Positions 35,600 through 45,223 are shown, numbered from the stretch's first letter. The stretch is 64,000 nt of DNA from Desertivirga xinjiangensis (GCF_024436435.1 NZ_JAFMZP010000002.1:744001-808000); one strand, 5' to 3'. Notes: generated by a model not told the origin, from the sequence alone. Program-made: numbers and translations.

Positions 35600-36751
35600 A
35601 TGCCTCAAATTCAGAAAAAGATCCTTCTTGTTGATGATGACCGACTAATTCTTATGTTGTTTAACAGGGCCTTGATCGACGGTGGTTTTCAGTGTTCAAC
35701 TGCCCAATCTGTCGAAGAGGCCATGATTTTATTGGGTAACGATACTCCTGATCTCATTCTATCCGACTATCAAATGCCTGGTCAGGACGGTTTTGAATTC
35801 AGAACGAGGGTCTTAAATGATAAACGCTATAAAAATATTCCTTTTGTTTTTTTAACCTCATACACAGACAGGGATCTGATCCAGCGTGGTTTGGATATGC
35901 AGGCTGTTGATTATATCGACAAAGAAACACCTGTTCCATTGGTTGTGTCGAAGCTCAATAATATTCTGCAAGCTATCAGAAAGGAGCACGAAAAGTCCAT
36001 CTATGAAATCCGGGTCGCTGCCGAAGCTCTGAATCTGAGTTCTGTACCGGCAAATCCTCCTGTCATAGAAGGCTTCTCCCTAAACTTTCTATACAAGAGT
36101 TTTGAAGACTATCCTGGAGGCGATTTTATTGACTTTATATGTATTGACAATGATTTTACCTTTGCAGTCCTTGGAGATGTAATGGGAAAGAAATGGGGGG
36201 CATGGTTTTTCTCGTTCAACTTCCTAAGTTATATCAGGTCGGCAATACGTTTATGTGTTTTTGATGGCGATTTGTCGACAGCCAGTATTCTTCAGAAGAT
36301 AAACCGGGTTATTTTCATGGATCCGGTGCTGGGCGATGTACTTTCTACTTTATCTTTACTGATGATAGAGCACAAGACCGGCAAGGTACATTATTCCGGA
36401 GCCGGAGACCTTCCTTTGGTTTACTATAATGCTCATGAGAAAACCTGCCGGCGAATCTGTTCATCGGGCTTACTCCTGGGGGTAATGCAAGACGGCCTTT
36501 ATAATGAGGAGATAATTAACCTCGCAGAGGGCGATCAAATGATAATTGTTTCTGACGGAATGATAGATTTTGAACTTAACGGAGAGAAGAAAAGCGACTA
36601 TGATTTGTTTTTTAATTTCGTAATGCCTATGCTTGGAGAAACAAACTCATTCGATTTAATTAAAAATGTAACCTTTTCTGCAGATAAACGTAAACATCTG
36701 GTAGACGACTGCAGCTTAATTTTTATTGAAAAAATTAAAACTGATAAATAA
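35600..36751 (+). CDS. Response regulator with PP2C/SpoIIE phosphatase output
   Basis: This 383-residue protein joins a receiver domain (1-120, phospho-acceptor Asp56 in LILSDYQMPGQDG) to a PPM/SpoIIE Ser/Thr phosphatase domain (about 165-380). Metal-binding motifs of the phosphatase are visible: GGDFIDF, GDVMGK, VSDGMID and VDDCSLIF. It should dephosphorylate the STAS protein encoded next, under control of an unlinked kinase that phosphorylates Asp56. The stop and the next ATG abut (TAAATG), so the operon is tight. The usual GDVSGHG segment reads GDVMGKKWG. Confidence 0.85.
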   Translation: MPQIQKKILLVDDDRLILMLFNRALIDGGFQCSTAQSVEEAMILLGNDTPDLILSDYQMPGQDGFEFRTRVLNDKRYKNIPFVFLTSYTDRDLIQRGLDMQAVDYIDKETPVPLVVSKLNNILQAIRKEHEKSIYEIRVAAEALNLSSVPANPPVIEGFSLNFLYKSFEDYPGGDFIDFICIDNDFTFAVLGDVMGKKWGAWFFSFNFLSYIRSAIRLCVFDGDLSTASILQKINRVIFMDPVLGDVLSTLSLLMIEHKTGKVHYSGAGDLPLVYYNAHEKTCRRICSSGLLLGVMQDGLYNEEIINLAEGDQMIIVSDGMIDFELNGEKKSDYDLFFNFVMPMLGETNSFDLIKNVTFSADKRKHLVDDCSLIFIEKIKTDK

Positions 36752-37078
36752 ATGATCGAAACTTTTACCCACAGCAATTACACTGTTGCTAAGCTACAGA
36801 TTAAAGAGGCAAATTTAGATGTGGCTGAGCAATTTAAAACCGAAATCCTTCAATTGATTGACAAAGGACAAAATCTTATCATAGTAAGTTTTGAAAATGT
36901 TGCTTATGTAGACAGTTCGTTTTTGGGAGCCCTGGTATCCGTATTAAAATATGCGATGTCTAAGAATGGCGATATTGCAGTTGTTCAGCTAAACAAAGAC
37001 ATTAATAATCTGTTCAACCTTATTAGAATGAACAAAGTGTTTAAGATTTACAACACCCTCCCTGATGTTTTTGCATAA
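36752..37078 (+). CDS. STAS-domain anti-sigma-factor antagonist
   Basis: This is a 108-residue STAS-domain protein of the SpoIIAA/RsbV type. The phosphorylation site lies in YVDSSFLGALV, with Ser56 as the expected phospho-acceptor in place of Ser in DSSGLG. In such systems the dephosphorylated form binds the HATPase partner and frees its target. The gene abuts the phosphatase gene and overlaps the HATPase gene by 14 bp. Confidence 0.85.
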   Translation: MIETFTHSNYTVAKLQIKEANLDVAEQFKTEILQLIDKGQNLIIVSFENVAYVDSSFLGALVSVLKYAMSKNGDIAVVQLNKDINNLFNLIRMNKVFKIYNTLPDVFA

Positions 37079-37649
37079 GAACCAGCTGGCTGTGGCAACT
37101 GAAATCGTAAGGACTTTTCATTTTAACAATGAATCGAAATCCATTCATTCATTGCTTACAGAGATTGTTTCCTTTATAAAAATTCATTTACCTTCTGATA
37201 GTTACGAGGATAAAATAAGTAACTGTAAGCAAATCCTAATTGAGTTGCTGACCAATGGAATTAAACACTCAGATACGGCAAGTTCTGTAATTACGATAGT
37301 TCTGGCCGATAATCAGGTGTCGATCAGTAAATCTGATTCGGGCAGGATGTTCTATTTAGATGATTATACCGGCTGGCCACCTTTACAGTGGCCGCTGGAA
37401 AAAAAATATCTTGGTGAAAAGATAAGGATCTATTCAGACGACATCAATCAACTCTATGCCGTTATTGAAAATGATCAGCGTATATCTTTTGAACTAATTG
37501 AGTACCCAATAGGGACACTTACAAATGACACTCACCTTATGGAGCATTACGGCCTGCTGATTTTGAGAAAGCTGTCTGATGAATTCTTCTATGCATATGA
37601 TCCGTCTACAGGATCAAATCTTTTCAGAGCTACAATTAAGCTTAGCTGA
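37065..37649 (+). CDS. HATPase-domain protein, anti-sigma/serine-kinase-like
   Basis: This 194-residue protein has a GHKL-type ATPase region. The N-box ILIELLTNGIKHSD (Asn64) is clear, and DSGRMF may be the remains of the G1 box. The rest, including the glycine-rich G2, is weak. The protein could be a serine kinase like SpoIIAB/RsbW acting on the STAS protein, or a divergent form that only binds. The ATG overlaps the STAS gene by 14 bp, indicating translational coupling. A C-terminal extension of about 60 residues (IEYPIGTLTND to the end) is longer than in RsbW. Confidence 0.65.
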   Translation: MFLHKNQLAVATEIVRTFHFNNESKSIHSLLTEIVSFIKIHLPSDSYEDKISNCKQILIELLTNGIKHSDTASSVITIVLADNQVSISKSDSGRMFYLDDYTGWPPLQWPLEKKYLGEKIRIYSDDINQLYAVIENDQRISFELIEYPIGTLTNDTHLMEHYGLLILRKLSDEFFYAYDPSTGSNLFRATIKLS

Positions 37650-37697
37650 TCAACCCTATACTTTTTTCTACCTTCGACTTTGTTCTGTCAACTTATA

Positions 37698-38075
37698 CTA
37701 GAATATATCTATAGTGTACTTACAGGCTTCAAAATGATCATCTTCTCTTCCCTCCATAAATAGTACTACTTTATATTCGGTTAGATTATCGTTAAACCCT
37801 AAAAACATTCTGCGCAGGCACCTTTGTATGATAGGACTTAAATAGATGTATAAGTTTTCGCAATAGTGATGGAATTTGGATTTAATAGTCTTGTCGTAGA
37901 AGTCATTTCGGTTGAAATCGGACATATTGATGGTGAGGATACCGGCATTAAAAAAACCGCTTACGATCTCATTTCTGATGCCTGGAGATAGTCGCTCCAG
38001 CCATTCTTCCGGCAGTTCTTCAAAGATTGTATTGTTAAGGGTGTTACTAATAATTTGTCGATAGAGATTGAGCAT
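37698..38075 (-). CDS. Hypothetical protein
   Basis: A 125-residue protein, not recognised. It is mostly helical with acidic and aromatic residues (LPEEWLERLSPGIRNEI, YLSPIIQRCLRRMF). It has no signal peptide. It converges on the partner-switching operon, with 48 bp between stops, and could be an unrelated neighbour. Its frame is the only good one in this stretch. Confidence 0.5.
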   Translation of the reverse strand: MLNLYRQIISNTLNNTIFEELPEEWLERLSPGIRNEIVSGFFNAGILTINMSDFNRNDFYDKTIKSKFHHYCENLYIYLSPIIQRCLRRMFLGFNDNLTEYKVVLFMEGREDDHFEACKYTIDIF

Positions 38076-38581
38076 AATCTGTTTTTACAAAGGTCCTAAA
38101 TGATGTAAATTCTTTTGTCCATTTATTGCCTTTATGTGACTATGAATAGTTACTTCTAAAAAAACAAATTGTTTGTATAAGTTACAAGTATTAATTCAAA
38201 TTAATAAAAACAATGAATGCAGATCTGTACAAGGCTATCCTGTTCAACGAAACTGTTTTAACTGGCAGGTATGGAGCGTATCGGTAATGATTTCATTATT
38301 TGGTGGTTATCCGTGCGCGCCAAAATCTTGTTGTCGCATAAAAAACGGCATTTCCGCAATTACAGAGACATGATTTTTTAAATAAAAAGTTTAAACAGGA
38401 GGCTCGAAATTATATTAATTTACTTTTTTTGGAATAAAATTGCCTGTTTTCTTCCTGAAACTTCTTTTTTGTTCGGTACTAAGAATCTGCAGAAAGAGGT
38501 TTCGAAGAGTTCTAGCAGGGCAGCTGACGAAAAAGGTCCAGCAATATTGCCAGACCTTTAAGGAGGGATAGATCTTATATG
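38076..38581. other. Intergenic region, no confident gene
   Basis: About 500 bp hold no confident gene. Two tiny overlapping frames (38213-38287, 24 codons; 38271-38381, 36 codons) have ordinary starts but no supporting features. An AT-rich stretch near 38150-38215 could hold a promoter. Confidence 0.4.
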
Positions 38582-39895
38582 TTATAAGCTTTCGCCATGC
38601 TGACTAATATCTAATCCAATGCGTTCATCTTCTTCCGACACCCTTAACCGAGTAATCATATCTGTAATTTTTAATAAAGCCCATGATCCAAAAAAAGAGA
38701 ATATTGAGGCTCCAACCAGAGCGACACTCTGTACCAGGAAAAGATGCGTTTCTCCAAATATAAGTCCATTCCCTGTAGTATTTGCCGGATTAATAGCCTG
38801 GGACGCGAATACTCCAGTAAGGATCATTCCGACCATACCGCCCACTCCATGACAGGGAAATACGTCAAGAGTATCGTCTATTGAAGTACGTGTGCGCCAT
38901 TCTACCACAAGGTTACTTACTATAGCGGATATCATACCAATTAGTAGGGAATGGGGAATGGTTACAAAGCCTGCAGCAGGAGTAATGGCTACTAATCCTA
39001 CCACTGCACCGATACATGTTCCCATGGCGGAAGGTTTACGACCTTTAAATGCGTCGAAGAATATCCATGCTAAAGCCGCAGAGGCCGAAGCTGCCATAGT
39101 GGTGGACAATGCAACGATAGATAAACGGCCTACGCCAAAAGCTGAACCTGCATTAAAGCCAAACCATCCAAACCATAACAGTCCTGTACCGAGCATCACA
39201 TAAGTAATACGCGCAGGGTTATGATTTGGCTCATTACGACGTTTAAGATACAGGGCAGAAGCGAGTGCAGCCCAGCCTGCCGACATATGAACCACAGTCC
39301 CTCCGGCAAAGTCTAATACTCCAAATTTAAATAAGATACCCTCAGGGTGCCATGTAGCATGAGCCAGTGGCGCATAAATAAATATAAAGAACAGGCAGAT
39401 GAAGAAGACATAAGAAATAAAACGTATACGTTCAGCAAATGCGCCGGTGATCAAGGCCGGGGTAATGATGGCAAACTTTAACTGGTACATAGCAAACAAA
39501 GCCAGTGGAATGGTTGGTGCCAGCTCCCAGGGCTTGCTGTCAAAAACGTCCTTCATCATGAAAAAGCTTGCCGGGTTTCCTATAATTCCCCAGGTGCTTT
39601 CGCCAAATACCAGGCCAAATCCAAATATCAACCATATTACAGTGATTATTGCCATACAGATGAAACTTTGCAACATGGTTGAGATGACGTTCTTTTTATT
39701 CACCATTCCGCCGTAAAAGAAGGCGAGGCCGGGCGTCATGATCAAAACCATTGCCGTTGCAGTCAGCATCCAGGCAATATCAACGAGATTGTACTCTGTT
39801 AAATCGGTGTTTTTTGGCACCGATGGAAACAAAAAGCAAAATACTGAAAAAAGAATAATAAAAATAAAAGGAATCTTAGACAATTTATTTGCCAT
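38582..39895 (-). CDS. amtB: Ammonium transporter 2
   Basis: This second Amt channel, 437 residues, is closely related to the one at 18050-19357; the two share nearly all core segments. Pore histidines are His203 (TVVHMSAG) and His349 (PCHGVGG). The C-terminal tail ends ERIGLDISQHGESL. Differences cluster in the N-terminal helix and the last loop. No glnK or glutamine synthetase gene lies nearby. Its promoter has an exact TATATTTG element at 39921-39928 on this strand, 25 nt before the ATG. Confidence 0.95.
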   Translation of the reverse strand: MANKLSKIPFIFIILFSVFCFLFPSVPKNTDLTEYNLVDIAWMLTATAMVLIMTPGLAFFYGGMVNKKNVISTMLQSFICMAIITVIWLIFGFGLVFGESTWGIIGNPASFFMMKDVFDSKPWELAPTIPLALFAMYQLKFAIITPALITGAFAERIRFISYVFFICLFFIFIYAPLAHATWHPEGILFKFGVLDFAGGTVVHMSAGWAALASALYLKRRNEPNHNPARITYVMLGTGLLWFGWFGFNAGSAFGVGRLSIVALSTTMAASASAALAWIFFDAFKGRKPSAMGTCIGAVVGLVAITPAAGFVTIPHSLLIGMISAIVSNLVVEWRTRTSIDDTLDVFPCHGVGGMVGMILTGVFASQAINPANTTGNGLIFGETHLFLVQSVALVGASIFSFFGSWALLKITDMITRLRVSEEDERIGLDISQHGESL

Positions 39896-39920
39896 ACTTA
39901 GTTTTGGTTATTAGTGGCCG

Positions 39921-39928
39921 CAAATATA
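39921..39928 (-). promoter_or_regulatory. -7 element TATATTTG of ammonium transporter 2
   Basis: On the minus strand TATATTTG lies 25 nt before the amtB ATG. A TTTA is present upstream at about the -33 position but is a weak match. Confidence 0.45.
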
Positions 39929-40028
39929 TTCTAAATTGTAAAGTTTTAGAATTTTTATTGCTTGTTTGGTAATAAAGTATGTCTAAAATTGGATTTCATT
40001 GGTTTTTCTTAAATGTTTTAAGAATTTT

Positions 40029-40649
40029 CTAATCTTCTTCCTTTGAAATCAGTCCTTCCGTAAGACTTTTCCATTGAGCGCTGGAAATACCTATCATTGC
40101 CCCAATAGCAATGACTGTATTTCTTATTTTGTCCTTGAGAGTTTCAGTGTCAGTGTTTGGCAATTCATTCCGGCCGTGCACTTCTGCTGTCACTGTCTGG
40201 TTCACTCGTTTGATCAGAAAGTAACTGTTGGCATTTTCATCGAAAAAGTGTGAGGTGCTTCTATCTGGTGTTTCCGGATTACTTGCCGGGCAGACTTTCA
40301 CCAGGATATACTCCCAGTTTTCATTCTCATTAACATCTTCTTCAACTGCTTCAACCTGCACCCAATCGAAACCTTCACCAGAATCAGATCCGGGAGCCGG
40401 TATATCTATTTTGAAAAAGTCACCTTTTTGAAGTTGCCGGTCAATTTGCCTTCCGCTGGCATCGGTTAAGGTGAAAGAAGCAGAGGCCTGACCGGCAAGA
40501 CTGTGCCATTGCGACACCCTGAGCAGACGGTCCCTGCAGAGTTGAAAATGATTTAAAGCTTCTTCAGGGGAGGATAAGGTAATGCTGCTGCTGTTGTCGC
40601 TTTTGGCTCCTTGTTGGTTTTCAGGTATGATGTTATCAGGATGTTTCAT
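40029..40649 (-). CDS. Hypothetical protein
   Basis: A 206-residue acidic protein without a signal peptide. The N-terminal 25 residues are Asn/Ser-rich and probably disordered. The middle part predicts beta-strands with GDFFKIDIPAPGS, DWVQVEAVEED and YILVKVCPASNP, a shape seen in small beta-barrel-like proteins. Two short helices end the protein. I recall similar sequences in Sphingobacteriaceae and Chitinophagaceae but no function. It is upstream of purU's stop by 44 bp on the same strand but after it in transcription, so it could be the second gene of a purU transcript. Confidence 0.6.
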   Translation of the reverse strand: MKHPDNIIPENQQGAKSDNSSSITLSSPEEALNHFQLCRDRLLRVSQWHSLAGQASASFTLTDASGRQIDRQLQKGDFFKIDIPAPGSDSGEGFDWVQVEAVEEDVNENENWEYILVKVCPASNPETPDRSTSHFFDENANSYFLIKRVNQTVTAEVHGRNELPNTDTETLKDKIRNTVIAIGAMIGISSAQWKSLTEGLISKEED

Positions 40650-40693
40650 AGTAGATTTTTAGATAAAACATCCTGATAGCAGAAAGTTTGTGT

Positions 40694-41533
40694 TTATTCG
40701 AAAATGATAGTTTTATTTCCGGTTACAAATACTCTGTCCTGAAAAACTAACTGCAATGCTTTGCTGAGCACAGACTTCTCGATCTCTTTGCCAGCAATAA
40801 CCATTTCCGAGACACCAAAGGTATGGTTTACCGGTATAGTTTGCTGAACAATGATAGGGCCCTCGTCCAGATCATTGGTTACAAAATGCGCTGTTGCGCC
40901 AATTACTTTTACGCCACGCTCATAGGCTTGACGGTATGGACTGGCACCAATAAATGCAGGCAAGAAGGAGTGATGAATATTAATGATCTGGTTAGGAAAT
41001 CTGGCAACAAATTGAGAAGAAAGGATGCGCATAAACTTAGCAAGCACTATAAAGTCGGGCTCGTAAGGTTCAACAACGGCTAAAAGCTCCTGTTCAAACT
41101 GCTCCTTCGATTTGTTTTCATGTGTGATATAGTGAAATGGGATATCAAATCGCTCTGCAAAAGTTTTCAGCGAATCGTAGTTGCCCGCTACACAGCATAC
41201 ATTTGCCCCAAGGGTATTAAATGAATGTCGTACAAGAATGTCGGCAAGGCAATGATATTCTTTTGTTACCAGCAAAGCGACAGTTTTTTCAGCTTTTGGG
41301 TTTATGGTTACTTTTGCTTCAAGAGGGAGGGAGGCCTGGAGTTCATCCAACAGCTGGTTTGCACTTTGTACCATTCCGCGACATTCTATTCGGGCAAAAA
41401 AACGATTCGCCGCCTCGTCGACAAATTCCCGCATAGCGGTAATATTTAAATCATGTTTTGATAAGATCTGAGAAATAATAGCAACAAGCCCAACATTATC
41501 CCGGCATTCAATCAGAATCAAGGTTTTATTCAT
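40694..41533 (-). CDS. purU: Formyltetrahydrofolate deformylase
   Basis: The enzyme hydrolyses 10-formyltetrahydrofolate to formate and tetrahydrofolate, balancing the one-carbon pool and supplying formate for purine synthesis. The 279-residue protein has an N-terminal ACT domain (about 5-80; ILIECRDNVGLVAII) and a formyltransferase domain. Catalytic residues are visible in INIHHSFLPAF (His) and GATAHFVTNDLDEGP (Asp), with the conserved Asn in the preceding strand. Length and order are normal. Confidence 0.94.
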   Translation of the reverse strand: MNKTLILIECRDNVGLVAIISQILSKHDLNITAMREFVDEAANRFFARIECRGMVQSANQLLDELQASLPLEAKVTINPKAEKTVALLVTKEYHCLADILVRHSFNTLGANVCCVAGNYDSLKTFAERFDIPFHYITHENKSKEQFEQELLAVVEPYEPDFIVLAKFMRILSSQFVARFPNQIINIHHSFLPAFIGASPYRQAYERGVKVIGATAHFVTNDLDEGPIIVQQTIPVNHTFGVSEMVIAGKEIEKSVLSKALQLVFQDRVFVTGNKTIIFE

Positions 41534-41587
41534 GCCCTAAATATAAAGCAGGATTTTAAATTTCCAAGAGTGTTTTTGCCAGGGGGG

Positions 41588-41622
41588 GCTAAACCCGCAG
41601 TAATTAGGCGGAAGGTTTTAGC
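41588..41622. repeat. Imperfect inverted repeat upstream of purU
   Basis: The arms gctaaacccgc and ggcggaaggttttagc can pair with small bulges. It lies between purU and the preceding gene on the same strand and could end that transcript or belong to a repeat family. No known riboswitch motif was recognised. Confidence 0.35.
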
Positions 41623-41666
41623 ATTTCAGCTTTAATAGTAAAGTTTTCGGGCCACCGTCATAGGAC

Positions 41667-42584
41667 CTAGTTAAGTTTATTAACCTTTTCCTTTAGGGCT
41701 TTAGTAGGATCAATAAAAGAATCGTCCAGCTCTGATGGCGCATTTTTTAATTCGAGATCCTGAACAAATTTCCAGCGGCCATTAGAAAGCTTAAACCCAT
41801 CATAAGACATATCGGGCCCCATTAATTCCGGCTTGTTCGTTATTCTTGGGTCGGGCGCGGCAAGGTGATCAAAAACTATCATTCTTTCTTTGGGCTGATA
41901 ATTCAACATCATAGATACCTGCCGGTTGTATTCAAAGATCACCCTTTTTTTACCCAGCAAGTCTTTATTGCCCTCAAATACAGGTAAACCAAAATACGCT
42001 TTATCATCCTTGAACTGTAGTACTTCAATGACTTTCCTGGTTGTTTTTACGGTATTACCCTTCCAGCCAAGTAGTATGTAATAGGGTGAGCGCACATTTG
42101 CCGTTACCGGAATGATCTTATAATACTGCGCGCCAAACCAGTTCTCATTTGTAGTTAAGGTGTCTTGCGGATTTTTGATAGCCTCTGTATGATCTATTAG
42201 AGGTAACATTTTTAAAGTGCTGCTTCCCGGAGTGTTCATTTGTATTGTGCCATAATAACGGTAACTTCCATTATTATTCATTACATGCCAGGAAAATATT
42301 CTGAAGCGCCTGTCGGGTGATAACTGAATAGAGATTGTCTTAACGGAGTCAAAGCCAAAGTTAAACGAATTAGGTGTTTTAAGAGCTTTAATAAGCGTTC
42401 GTATCATCTTATAACTCGAACTGTATCGCTCAGCTTCATCCGGATTGTTAATGCTCTCATAGCTTAACATTTTTATCGTATCCTGATAACGCAAAATAAG
42501 ATCTTTGTTAGGCGATGAATGCTGCGCCTGTATGGCTTTAAGTCCGCTTAAAAACAGAATTGTAGCTAAAAAAAGTGTTTTCAT
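41667..42584 (-). CDS. Secreted hypothetical protein
   Basis: This 305-residue exported protein begins MKTLFLATILFL and has a signal peptide ending IQAQ. It was not recognised. The mature part has many beta-strand segments and Asp/Asn-Gly turns (FNFGFDSVKTI, RRFRIFSWHVMNNNG, FGAQYYKIIPV). The ATG at 42584 is chosen because the signal peptide starts there; four codons lie in frame upstream. It stands alone between purU and the 7TM-HD gene, from which it diverges. Confidence 0.65.
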   Translation of the reverse strand: MKTLFLATILFLSGLKAIQAQHSSPNKDLILRYQDTIKMLSYESINNPDEAERYSSSYKMIRTLIKALKTPNSFNFGFDSVKTISIQLSPDRRFRIFSWHVMNNNGSYRYYGTIQMNTPGSSTLKMLPLIDHTEAIKNPQDTLTTNENWFGAQYYKIIPVTANVRSPYYILLGWKGNTVKTTRKVIEVLQFKDDKAYFGLPVFEGNKDLLGKKRVIFEYNRQVSMMLNYQPKERMIVFDHLAAPDPRITNKPELMGPDMSYDGFKLSNGRWKFVQDLELKNAPSELDDSFIDPTKALKEKVNKLN

Positions 42585-42757
42585 ATTTGATCTCAACCTA
42601 ACCGCAAAAATGTTCTTCAGTTTGGGCTCCTGTCGGCTTTTTAAACGAAGAAGTGATGTTTGTGGTTACAGTCCTTAATAAAACGCTATTGTACTATAAA
42701 ACAGTATAAGTACTTAATTGATTCTATATATAACAAAATTGATTTTCTTTCTCTTTT

Positions 42758-42791
42758 TTTGTGACCGGGTTTATTAAATCTTATATTTTTG
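42758..42791 (+). promoter_or_regulatory. Promoter of the 7TM-HD gene (TTTG-N22-TATTTTTG)
   Basis: A -33 TTTG at 42758-42761 and an exact -7 TATTTTTG at 42784-42791 with a 22-bp spacer, 18 nt before the GTG start codon. Confidence 0.55.
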
Positions 42792-42809
42792 AAACACTAA
42801 GGAAACAAC

Positions 42810-44885
42810 GTGGCTAAATTCAGGAGAAATTCCCATTTAATACTGTACCGTAAGTATTCTTCCTCGCTTAAATATTTATTGATGGTACTATGCGTACTGA
42901 TAGTTACGCTTTTTTTACCGAAACATGCCCGGTTTAAGTACGAGTATGAAAAGGGAAAACTTTGGATGAACAAGGATCTGGTGTCGCCTTATAGCTTCGC
43001 CATAGAGAAAACCGCTGCAGAACTCGATAAAGACAGAAAAGATGTCCTGGCTTCCGTGTTGCCTGCTTATCAATATGATCCAGATGTTTTTGAGACGGAA
43101 CTTCAGGCTTTTAATGCTGATCTCGATATTAAATGGAATTCAGCCAATGAGGATGCCGAGATGCAGATAGCATACCGCGAAGCGGGCACAAAGATCCTTA
43201 CAGAAATTTATGAGCGAGGTATTATGTCGTTATTCAAAAGATACCAACGGACTGGCGACAATTACAACTTTCTTTTACTAAATAATAATCAGGCCAGGCA
43301 GATGAATACTGTCGGAGTATTTACTTTGGAATCTGCAATTAAGTATGCAGAAAAGCAGGTAAATGAAGACGTTCGCATAACCAACAAACAGTGGTTGGTT
43401 AAGTTACTGGAAGACAGGATAAATCAAAACTATATCTTCGACGAACGTTTAACTGAAAAGCTGGAGGCTGAAGGTCTTCAGAATATATCCACCACCCGTG
43501 GAATGGTGCAAAAAGGTGAATTCATTGTAGGCAACAAAGCGGTGATTACTCCGGAAATCTATCAAAAGCTCGAATCTTTAAAAAATACCTACGAAAAAGA
43601 CTCGAAAATAAGAGGAGACAAGCGGATCATTTTCGCCGGACAGTTTTTACTAGGGGGCTTAGTAGTAATGCTATTGATGGTCTTCCTACGTCTGTTCAGA
43701 AGAGATATCTTCCAGGATAACCGGCAAATTTCGCTGATTCTTATAGTTATCACCTCAATGCTGGTGGTATTATCCTGGTCTATACAGCTTAAAATACCTA
43801 ACCTCTACTACATTCCTTACTGTATAGTGCCAATTATTATCAGGATACTGTTTGACACCCGTCTGGCGCTTAACATACATTTATTAGTTGTGCTCATAGC
43901 TGGCTTTTACGTTCCTAATAGCTTCGAGTTTGCGTTTTTGCAAGTAACATCCGGCATGGTGGCTATTTATAGTATCAAGAACTTGGTAAAACGCGAGCAA
44001 TTTCTGATTTCTGCATTATTAATTCTGGGAAACTATTTTGCTGCCTTTCTAGGTATTTCTTTAATAAGAAACGGTTCTCTGTATGCTATAGACTGGATCA
44101 CGTTTGTCCCTTTTACTATCAGCGTTCTACTGTCATTGCTTGCTTATCCACTTATTTATGTCTTCGAGCGGGTGTTCGGTATCACTTCTGAAGTGAGCTT
44201 GATGGAGATCACCAACACTAACTCAAAACTACTTAGAGAGCTTTCGTACAAGGCACCAGGCACCTTTCAGCATTCTTTGCAGGTGGCTAATCTTGCGGAG
44301 GCTGCCATTTATAACATCGGTGGAAACGGACTGCTGGTTAGGGCAGGAGCTTTGTACCACGACATTGGAAAAATGGAAAACCCCCAGTACTTTATTGAGA
44401 ATCAGAACAAGGGATCCAGTCCGCATGATTCATTGTCATATGAGGCCAGTGCTCAGATCATTATCCGGCACGTTACAAAAGGAGTGGAGATAGCACGCAG
44501 GAATCACCTGCCTGAGATCATAATCGACTTCATCAGAACCCACCATGGCAACACAAGGATGGACTATTTTTATCAATCATACCTTAAAAACTTCCCGGAA
44601 AAGTTCGTGGACGAAAATATTTTCAGGTATCCCGGACCAATTCCTTTTTCGAAAGAAACAGGTGTTTTAATGCTTGCTGATTCAGTAGAAGCTGCATCCC
44701 GAAGTTTAAAAGAACCTGATGCCAAAAGTATTAATGCGCTTGTTGACAGGATTATAGATTATAAACTAGATCAGGGTCAATTAAACAATAGTAATATTAC
44801 CCTTAAAGACGTAGCCATGATCAGGCAGATCTTTAAAAGTATGTTAATGTCAATTTATCATGTTCGGGTGGACTATGACCTATAA
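42810..44885 (+). CDS. 7TM-HD phosphodiesterase (PgpH-like)
   Basis: This is an inner-membrane protein of 691 residues of the PgpH type, a family that hydrolyses cyclic di-AMP. The order is an N-terminal membrane helix, an extracytoplasmic 7TMR-HDED domain (about 45-270), seven helices (about 275-460) and a cytoplasmic HD domain. The catalytic HD pair is His517-Asp518 in YHDIGKMENP, preceded by FQHSLQVANLAEAA and followed by THHGNTRMDYF. The start is a GTG, placed by the spacing to a good promoter. In the family this protein adjusts c-di-AMP and hence osmotic and wall balance. Whether this organism makes c-di-AMP cannot be told here. Confidence 0.88.
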   Translation: MAKFRRNSHLILYRKYSSSLKYLLMVLCVLIVTLFLPKHARFKYEYEKGKLWMNKDLVSPYSFAIEKTAAELDKDRKDVLASVLPAYQYDPDVFETELQAFNADLDIKWNSANEDAEMQIAYREAGTKILTEIYERGIMSLFKRYQRTGDNYNFLLLNNNQARQMNTVGVFTLESAIKYAEKQVNEDVRITNKQWLVKLLEDRINQNYIFDERLTEKLEAEGLQNISTTRGMVQKGEFIVGNKAVITPEIYQKLESLKNTYEKDSKIRGDKRIIFAGQFLLGGLVVMLLMVFLRLFRRDIFQDNRQISLILIVITSMLVVLSWSIQLKIPNLYYIPYCIVPIIIRILFDTRLALNIHLLVVLIAGFYVPNSFEFAFLQVTSGMVAIYSIKNLVKREQFLISALLILGNYFAAFLGISLIRNGSLYAIDWITFVPFTISVLLSLLAYPLIYVFERVFGITSEVSLMEITNTNSKLLRELSYKAPGTFQHSLQVANLAEAAIYNIGGNGLLVRAGALYHDIGKMENPQYFIENQNKGSSPHDSLSYEASAQIIIRHVTKGVEIARRNHLPEIIIDFIRTHHGNTRMDYFYQSYLKNFPEKFVDENIFRYPGPIPFSKETGVLMLADSVEAASRSLKEPDAKSINALVDRIIDYKLDQGQLNNSNITLKDVAMIRQIFKSMLMSIYHVRVDYDL

Positions 44886-44911
44886 AAAAGTGAAATTTTT
44901 TTTTGAAGGGA

Positions 44912-44941
44912 CTACCTTATTACTATATTTGCACACCCTAA
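44912..44941 (+). promoter_or_regulatory. Promoter of the tRNA cluster (TTTG-N18-TATATTTG)
   Basis: A -33 TTTG at 44912-44915, an 18-bp spacer and an exact -7 TATATTTG at 44934-44941. It lies about 110 bp before the tRNA-Ser gene. Confidence 0.7.
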
Positions 44942-45050
44942 AACAAGGGCACGGGATTAAAACACCGGAGTTTAAAAACTCGAAAAATGGTTCTTTAAAA
45001 TACTAGATCTTTAAATTCAGCAGCATCCGGGAAAGCTGTTAAAAATAAAC

Positions 45051-45138
<88 letters not shown>

Positions 45139-45223
45139 AAAAAAGAATTAAAAATCTACTTTTTTTAACGGTTTTAAAACCGTTACTTTGCACTCCCTTA
45201 AAAAGGAGAATAAAGATACCGAT

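Noticed and set aside
38213-38381. Two overlapping tiny frames of 24 and 36 codons, considered as a leader peptide or toxin pair
   Set aside because: No ribosome binding site, hydrophobic toxin helix, antisense promoter or homology could be recognised; frames this short arise often by chance.
41588-41622. A folate or purine riboswitch upstream of purU
   Set aside because: The inverted repeat does not match the conserved cores of known tetrahydrofolate, purine or glycine riboswitches, and it fits a simple hairpin better.
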